From Paralvinella palmiformis (Eukaryota > Annelida > Polychaeta > Terebellida > Alvinellidae), in contig JAODUP010000444.1 in NCBI GenBank assembly GCA_025642065.1, forward strand, positions 72,001 to 136,000: a DNA stretch of 64,000 nucleotides, read 5' to 3'. Positions 61,407 to 64,000 of the stretch are shown here, piece by piece (position 1 is the stretch's first letter; every line of letters starts with the position of its first letter). Made by a program: the position numbers and the translations under genes. Below the pieces are notes generated by a model, which was not told the origin of the DNA, did not search any database, and saw only the letters and a program-made list of their open reading frames with translations.

Positions 61407-61510
61407 ATATGGTTATTCTGTATTTGTTACAGGGTAAACATAAAATTCTGGACAAATGTACTTTACCTCTGACTGGAACAAATTGTGTGGATATGATAAT
61501 AACAGAAATG
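35929..61510 (+). CDS. OXCT1: Succinyl-CoA:3-ketoacid CoA-transferase, mitochondrial (SCOT), 3' end outside window
   Basis: SCOT moves CoA from succinyl-CoA to acetoacetate in the mitochondrial matrix, the committing step of ketone-body use. Thirteen exons: 35929-36018, 44969-45077, 45213-45346, 51954-52046, 52976-53125, 54685-54791, 55382-55550, 56148-56256, 57358-57452, 57661-57782, 58708-58783, 60284-60373, 61433-61510. All have GT/AG ends and matching phases, giving 474 residues against about 520 in human, with high identity throughout ([39 protein letters not shown]). The N-terminal half is subunit-A-like and the half after exon 8 is subunit-B-like; the catalytic Glu lies in SENG. The first ~36 residues are rich in Arg/Ser/Leu without acids except one Asp, as in a matrix targeting peptide. 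The missing C-terminus (about 45 residues) should lie to the right of 64000. Introns 1, 3, 5 and 13 are enlarged by transposons and simple repeats. Confidence 0.97.
36775..36925 (-). mobile_element. tRNA-derived SINE, family D (diverged, 3'-truncated)
   Basis: The minus strand reads a degenerate tRNA-like head with B box GGGTTCGAGCC, then GGGAGTTGAGATGTGTGCTG, a core also found in the plus-strand copy at 56684-56982 (GGGAGTTGAGATATGTGCTG). Confidence 0.7.
36975..37385 (-). pseudogene. Diverged L2/CR1 LINE fragment
   Basis: The nucleotide order mirrors the nested minus-strand LINE at about 31250-31565: 'ATACATCTGTGTGCATCTGGTATACAAG' versus the YADD region there, then 'GAACCCTGT...ACAGATAACAAGAATTGAA'. 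It is an older copy of the same RT region, with too many changes for an ORF. Confidence 0.6.
38905..42295 (+). pseudogene. Broken multi-exon gene of an unnamed multicopy invertebrate family
   Basis: Relic of a family often found in many copies in invertebrate genomes as 'uncharacterized protein' (recognised from its motif order; no name known to me). Order: basic coiled N-terminus (about 38960-39250); [19 protein letters not shown] (39520-39580); [32 protein letters not shown] (split over a frameshift, 39660-39760); [29 protein letters not shown] (40295-40350); [12 protein letters not shown] (about 40405); [14 protein letters not shown] (40494-40535); [12 protein letters not shown] (41279-41320); Pro/Val/Asp repeats; and C-terminal [11 protein letters not shown] and [17 protein letters not shown]. 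An intron (41967-42080, GTAAGT...TTTCAG) fits between the last two. Frameshifts and stops in several exons. The Asp/Lys/His pattern suggests a nuclease or transposase fold, which is inference. Confidence 0.65.
41452..41590 (+). repeat. Short tandem repeat coding PPVDDQ-type units
   Basis: About four units of 36-42 bp, each containing CCAGTGGATGACC, giving [31 protein letters not shown] in one frame. Lies within the unnamed-family relic. Confidence 0.85.
43435..43609 (+). mobile_element. tRNA-derived SINE, family A
   Basis: Head GTGGTCTAGTTGGTAGTGCG, B box with GAGTTTGAATCTCGG, and the family body. Exact 13 bp target repeats TTCAGACAGTCAC at 43422-43434 and 43610-43622. Confidence 0.9.
44427..44540. 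repeat. Minisatellite, about five units
   Basis: Units of 22-31 bp built on TGTGTCCTTGAGGGATGAC, the later ones with an added TGGTAC. Within OXCT1 intron 1. Confidence 0.9.
45657..45722 (-). mobile_element. Family B LINE/SINE 3' tail fragment
   Basis: The minus strand carries AGAGGCTGTGCTTAACAAGC then CAGCCTGGGGATACTCCCCG, the same tail as in the LINE ending at 48900 and the SINE at 50154-50444, followed by a CAAG-like run. Confidence 0.75.
48484..48882 (-). pseudogene. Transposase N-terminal fragment with helix-turn-helix
   Basis: A 132-codon minus-strand frame with [40 protein letters not shown] and [20 protein letters not shown]. This is the Brinker/CENP-B-like DNA-binding block of pogo-type transposases. 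The frame ends shortly after IRIQA, and no DDE domain follows on that side. It lies inside the inverted-repeat element and so is probably its own transposase, cut short, with the LINE inserted just upstream of its N-terminus. Confidence 0.7.
48898..50130 (-). pseudogene. I/Nimb-type LINE 3' part with RNase H domain
   Basis: Minus frame 50019-49501 encodes RNase [52 protein letters not shown] and [20 protein letters not shown], with the catalytic Asp (YTDAS), Glu (AELHA), Asp (HSDSM) and a late Asp (ADALA) all present. The upstream ORF ([20 protein letters not shown]) is joined by a frameshift at about 50000. After the stop there is a ~600 bp 3' UTR with the tail AGAGGCTGTGCCAAACAAGC...CCTGGGGATACTCC and CAAG repeats at 48898-48917. 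The 5' part is lost at a TA repeat. RNase H of this type marks I-clade elements; finer placement is uncertain. Confidence 0.85.
50154..50444 (-). mobile_element. tRNA-derived SINE, family B, sharing its 3' tail with the adjacent LINE
   Basis: The minus strand starts GAGCTCCGGTGGCCTAGCGG (tRNA-like A box; the B box is degenerate), has a ~200 bp body (GGACGTTAAAGACCCCGTGA), and ends with CATAGAGGCTGTGCTGATTA, AGCGACAGCCTGGGGATTCT, CCCCGAACAACAAAA. It is flanked on both sides by (TA)n (50128-50153 and 50447-50473), so it probably inserted into a TA array. Confidence 0.8.
50522..50576 (+). mobile_element. 55 bp LINE/SINE family B tail with 12 bp target-site duplication
   Basis: Insert GGTTGTGCTGAATAAGCGAC...CTCCCC and a CAAAA-type tail. 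Flanks ATGTTATAACTA at 50510-50521 and 50577-50588 are identical. It interrupts the right arm of the DNA transposon, whose left arm and left inner repeat lack it. Confidence 0.92.
51178..51470 (+). mobile_element. Copy of the 8163-8849 TIR family (half)
   Basis: Starts AAAAGAACAATTCACCCTCG and follows the minus strand of 8849-8555 for about 290 bp with point changes and small gaps (blocks AATAATAATCAC, AAGGAAATAATC, GTGACCTTAC). The other half is missing. Confidence 0.65.
52590..52755 (-). mobile_element. Diverged tRNA-derived SINE related to family A
   Basis: The minus strand starts GTGCCCCCTTAGCCTAACTG GTAGTGCAG (A box), B box GGGTTCAAATCCTGG, then a body with TTTCATCTTG and GGCTCATTGAGCTC that follows the family A body loosely. 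In OXCT1 intron 4. Confidence 0.7.
53126..54684 (+). other. OXCT1 intron 5
   Basis: Contains an apparent ~810 bp insertion (53577-54389) bounded by two interrupted (TG)n runs. The rest is AT-rich and unassigned. Confidence 0.6.
53577..54389. mobile_element. Unclassified insertion inside a (TG)n repeat
   Basis: The run GTGTGTGTGTGCGTGTG occurs immediately left (about 53555-53575) and right (about 54391-54411) of the segment, each with the same single C interruption, as expected for a target-site duplication. The segment contains no recognisable ORF; the 84-codon minus frame at 53664-53918 has no family match. It could be a solo LTR or a non-autonomous element. Confidence 0.4.
54990..55063. 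repeat. (CA)n microsatellite
   Basis: About 37 CA units in OXCT1 intron 6. Confidence 0.98.
56684..56982 (+). mobile_element. tRNA-derived SINE, family D, full length
   Basis: Head GCCGTAATAGCTCAGTTAG (A box) and GGGTTCGAGGCTCC (B box) at tRNA spacing. Body with GGGAGTTGAGATATGTGCTG, 3' end GGGTACTATATAAATATCAC and an ATT tail. Although the head looks like a tRNA, the acceptor stem does not close, so it is not called a tRNA gene. OXCT1 intron 8. Confidence 0.85.
57033..57105 (+). mobile_element. Dispersed repeat family C, 3' end
   Basis: GACACTGAATGGCCTATATT then GTTAAACAACATTCATCC and further CATC units; matches the minus-strand copy at 26383-26443. Confidence 0.6.
57358..57452 (+). CDS. 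OXCT1: OXCT1 exon 9: catalytic SENG motif
   Basis: Encodes [18 protein letters not shown] and then [10 protein letters not shown]. The Glu codon at 57432-57434 corresponds to the glutamate that forms the thioester with CoA in family I CoA-transferases. Both splice sites are canonical (TCTAG acceptor, GTAAGT donor). Confidence 0.95.
57783..58707 (+). other. OXCT1 intron 10
   Basis: A 139-codon plus-strand frame (57967-58386) lies here. Its protein has no recognised motif and its antisense reading also looks ORF-like but broken, so it may be a decayed repeat. No splice sites tie it to OXCT1. Confidence 0.4.
58784..60283 (+). other. OXCT1 intron 11
   Basis: 1.5 kb, very AT-rich, no repeat family or ORF recognised. 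Confidence 0.5.
60398..60463. repeat. (CA)n-(TA)n compound microsatellite
   Basis: CA units with one G interruption followed by about 20 TA units, 25 bp downstream of OXCT1 exon 12. Confidence 0.97.
60464..61313. other. Interior of OXCT1 intron 12, possible repeat
   Basis: Begins GTGGGTCATTCCATATAAAA directly after a TA array and ends at another TA array (61314). The opening resembles the ends of some DNA transposons, but no inverted partner was found. Confidence 0.25.
61314..61402. repeat. (TA)n(TG)n(TA)n compound microsatellite
   Basis: TA units, about 11 TG units, then TA again, ending 30 bp before OXCT1 exon 13 and therefore overlapping the region where the branch point and polypyrimidine tract should lie. 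Confidence 0.97.
61433..61510 (+). CDS. OXCT1: OXCT1 exon 13, last exon seen
   Basis: Encodes [19 protein letters not shown] and ends IITEM at a GTTGGT donor. No sequence resembling the expected following peptide (family consensus begins with a short hydrophobic AVF-type strand) is seen between 61511 and 64000, so the last intron is longer than 2.49 kb. Confidence 0.92.
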
Positions 61511-62238
61511 GTTGGTATTGTGTGATTGATGATTAGATATATGTTAGATAATGCTTAATAATAATAATAATAGTAATAGTAGTCAAAGAGATTTAAGAAA
61601 TCATCTTTGCTATTAAGAGTCATTCATACGTATAGAAAAGACCATTATGTGGTAATTAAAATTTAGTTTTAAAATGATATTTACTACTCAAAAAAGAAGA
61701 AATACATGTAAACCTTAAAAATAGATTAATATGTTAAAGAGGTAAAACAGATATACATTATTTACCTGTGATTGACAGATTAATGTGGATTACAAGAAAA
61801 TAATATTAAACAAATTGTTTTGTGTGTCATATGGGATATCAAGTTGGGTAGTAATTAAACCTGAGAGGATGAAAAATGAGATGCTACACAAAGTCATTAC
61901 AGATGACAGCAGGTAGTTTGAAGAATTGGATGATCCCACCCTGATGGCACCTCAGTGTCAATCATGTGTCATTGATGTACTAGAGATATGACAGACACAG
62001 ATAGATTTCTCACTGGGACATCCAAAGATGATTGTATGATGAGATAGAAGAACATAAAATAAATTATAGATCAATCCCTTATTAAATATTGCTAGTACAA
62101 GGACTGAGGTCATGTAACTGACTTATATAGCTTATTTTTGTTAGGCTTTTGAAGTCTATTATATAATGGCTGTAGTTAATTAATTTAGATTAATGAAAAT
62201 GAATGCTAACCTAAAAAGTCTGTTTTGATTAGTCTACA

Positions 62239-62403
62239 TGTATCATCTACTGTGATCAGTGTATCATCTACTGTGATCAGTGTATCATATACTGTGATCA
62301 GTGTATCATATACTGTGATCAGTGTATCATATATTGTGATCGGTGTATCATATACTGTGATCGGTGTATCATATACTGTGATCAGTGTATCATATATTGT
62401 ATA
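62239..62403. repeat. 21 bp minisatellite, about eight units
   Basis: Units of the form TGTATCATATACTGTGATCAG with C/T changes, in frame to give VSYTVIS repeats, which is incidental. In the last visible OXCT1 intron. Confidence 0.95.
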
Positions 62404-62546
62404 TTAAACAATTTGTTTTATTCAAATTCAGTTTAATTTGAACTTAATTTTACACTCATCTGACTTAAATATTGAATATTTTCCTCCATCCATTTATTTA
62501 AATTTAGTTGCTGTCTGTACAGGAATACAAAGGTTTATTTTGATTA

Positions 62547-63460
62547 CCGTAGGTCCCGGCCATTAAGCTGGTACTTTGTGTCAACCTTTTTAACCCTTAC
62601 TTTTGGGGGTTGGCTTAATGGCCAGTGCTATTTCTGTGTCAAGAAATCCAGAAAAAAATTCAGTATGTTAGCAGCTGTCTAGTCTAGATCTAGATGCAAA
62701 TGGACATCAATCGTCATTTTGATTTAAACTCATGCAGTCATGAAGTAAAAATAGAAGGGAAACAAGTTGATGATAATTATACATGGCTTTATAATGAAAA
62801 TCAATATTTATATGTAGAATTATCTGATTTTTGTAATTATGGATAAATGTTATTGGACTCAGTAGCACATTTTAGGACTTTTAATTCGAAGGCAGCTTCG
62901 GTAACAAGACAACTTGTATCCAAGACATTCTGTATCCAAGAGCGTTGTATCTCATTCGTTTGGCGGCATAAACATTAGGGTGCCCCCCATATACATATTT
63001 TGTCTGGGGATAATTTATTCTAATACCGGGATAATTACTGATTAATTAATTTATTTTCAATAGAGTTAGTTACTAACTGACTGCATATACCGGTAATTTA
63101 CATGTTCTCGGTTATTGACACATTAGTGACCAAAACGTACCATCAAAGGCTCAGTAGACTAGTAATTGACAATATCATATGTCTACTGGTAATTATCTCT
63201 TTCATATGCGATTCATTAACAGTTTGTGTAAACGATTGTTATAATTTGCCTTGATCTATTGACAGTATACAAAACACATTGGTACGAATTATGAAAACAA
63301 AACTATTTCTTGCGTTCAAAACGTCACCTGGAAATACTGCAGGGAAAAGTTCAAATTTTTAGGTCGGCTTAATGGATGATTTCAGGTGTAAAAGTGGCCT
63401 CGGGTTAATGGATGATTTCAGGTGTAAAAATGGCCTCGGGTTAATGGCCAGAACCTACTG
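62547..63460. mobile_element. Non-autonomous pogo/Tigger-like TIR element (914 bp)
   Basis: Left end CCGTAGGTCCCGGCCATTAA, right end (complement) CAGTAGGTTCTGGCCATTAA, each next to a TA dinucleotide (62545-62546 and 63461-63462) as expected for Tc1/pogo target duplication. A 37 bp subterminal unit is repeated at 63365-63440. No transposase ORF. Confidence 0.75.
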
Positions 63461-63462
63461 TA

Positions 63463-64000
63463 TCATTCTACATTGACAATCACCTTACTTGATATGATTG
63501 ATAATAAAACATGAACTATATTAACTACATAGTAATAATTATTATTGAATGGTTATATGTTATTCTAATAAAGAAAATGTTTTCTTTCCCTCATCATAAT
63601 TGTCTGTATGGAAATTCATATCAATCACAACACAAATTGTATAATTAGTAGTATTATTCATGTATGTGCATGTGTATAACTTGTATTCCGGGTATATGAA
63701 AGCCTGTAAATTCTGTAGTGTAAACCCCACAATGTTACAGCATCTGGGAATGTGCACAAAAGATATAAATAAAATCACATGTTGTTAATTTATGTATAAA
63801 TACCAGTATTATTCTAATTGACATCACTATATAACAATGACATGTGTAGTGTTTGTATCTGTAATATATGATTCAAGACCTGTTTAACAATTTCTCATCT
63901 TTCTGCTTTTAGTAGCTCTTTTGATCAGCAAATTTGACCAACATTTTTATACATATATGATACTCAGTTTATTGAGCTTTGTTAAACATCTGTGTCCAGT
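63463..64000. other. End of window, inside OXCT1 intron 13
   Basis: AT-rich with no recognised feature; the terminal OXCT1 exon is not reached. Confidence 0.5.

Overview
This is eukaryotic nuclear DNA: AT-rich, with split genes, long introns, GT-AG splice sites, long CA/TA microsatellites and many decayed retrotransposons and DNA transposons. The repeat mix (tRNA-derived SINEs, L2/CR1, RTE and RNase-H-bearing LINEs, a Penelope-like element, Ty3/gypsy, pogo-like DNA elements) and the two host proteins point to a lophotrochozoan invertebrate, most likely a mollusc. That placement is inference and cannot be proved from the window.

Two host genes can be reconstructed exon by exon. (1) A Sam68/KHDRBS-type STAR RNA-binding protein lies on the minus strand from 20692 (ATG) to 6894 (stop). 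It has nine coding exons and 401 residues: an N-terminal QUA1-like segment, one KH domain with GPKG loop, an RG-rich stretch, a Pro/Gly/Arg-rich linker, and a Tyr-rich tail ending in Arg-Tyr. (2) Mitochondrial succinyl-CoA:3-ketoacid CoA-transferase (OXCT1/SCOT) lies on the plus strand from 35929. Thirteen exons are visible, all in phase, giving 474 residues and the catalytic SENG motif. The last ~45 residues fall beyond the right edge.

Most other recognisable sequence is mobile-element debris. 660-2560: a decayed pogo/Tigger-like transposase. 7-15.5 kb (KHDRBS introns): a TIR element, tRNA-type SINEs and a duplicated ~230 bp sequence. 21.3-35.6 kb, between the two genes: a LINE 3' remnant, an antisense L2/CR1 LINE, very long CA arrays flanking a NADAR-domain remnant, a Penelope-like element, an old LINE, a full-span L2/CR1 LINE carrying an RTE fragment and an opposite-strand LINE, and a Ty3/gypsy relic that stops just upstream of OXCT1. 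OXCT1 intron 1 holds a broken multi-exon gene of an unnamed multicopy invertebrate family. OXCT1 intron 3 holds a 4 kb nested island (inverted-repeat DNA transposon with a LINE and a SINE that shares the LINE's 3' end). The last intron holds a minisatellite and a 914 bp pogo-like non-autonomous element.

The two host genes are transcribed divergently about 15 kb apart, and nothing suggests they work together. The most informative items for follow-up are the NADAR remnant, the LINE/SINE pair with a shared tail, two tiny truncated insertions with clear target-site duplications, the exact 56 bp triplication in the gypsy reverse transcriptase, and the alternative C-terminus of the KHDRBS gene.
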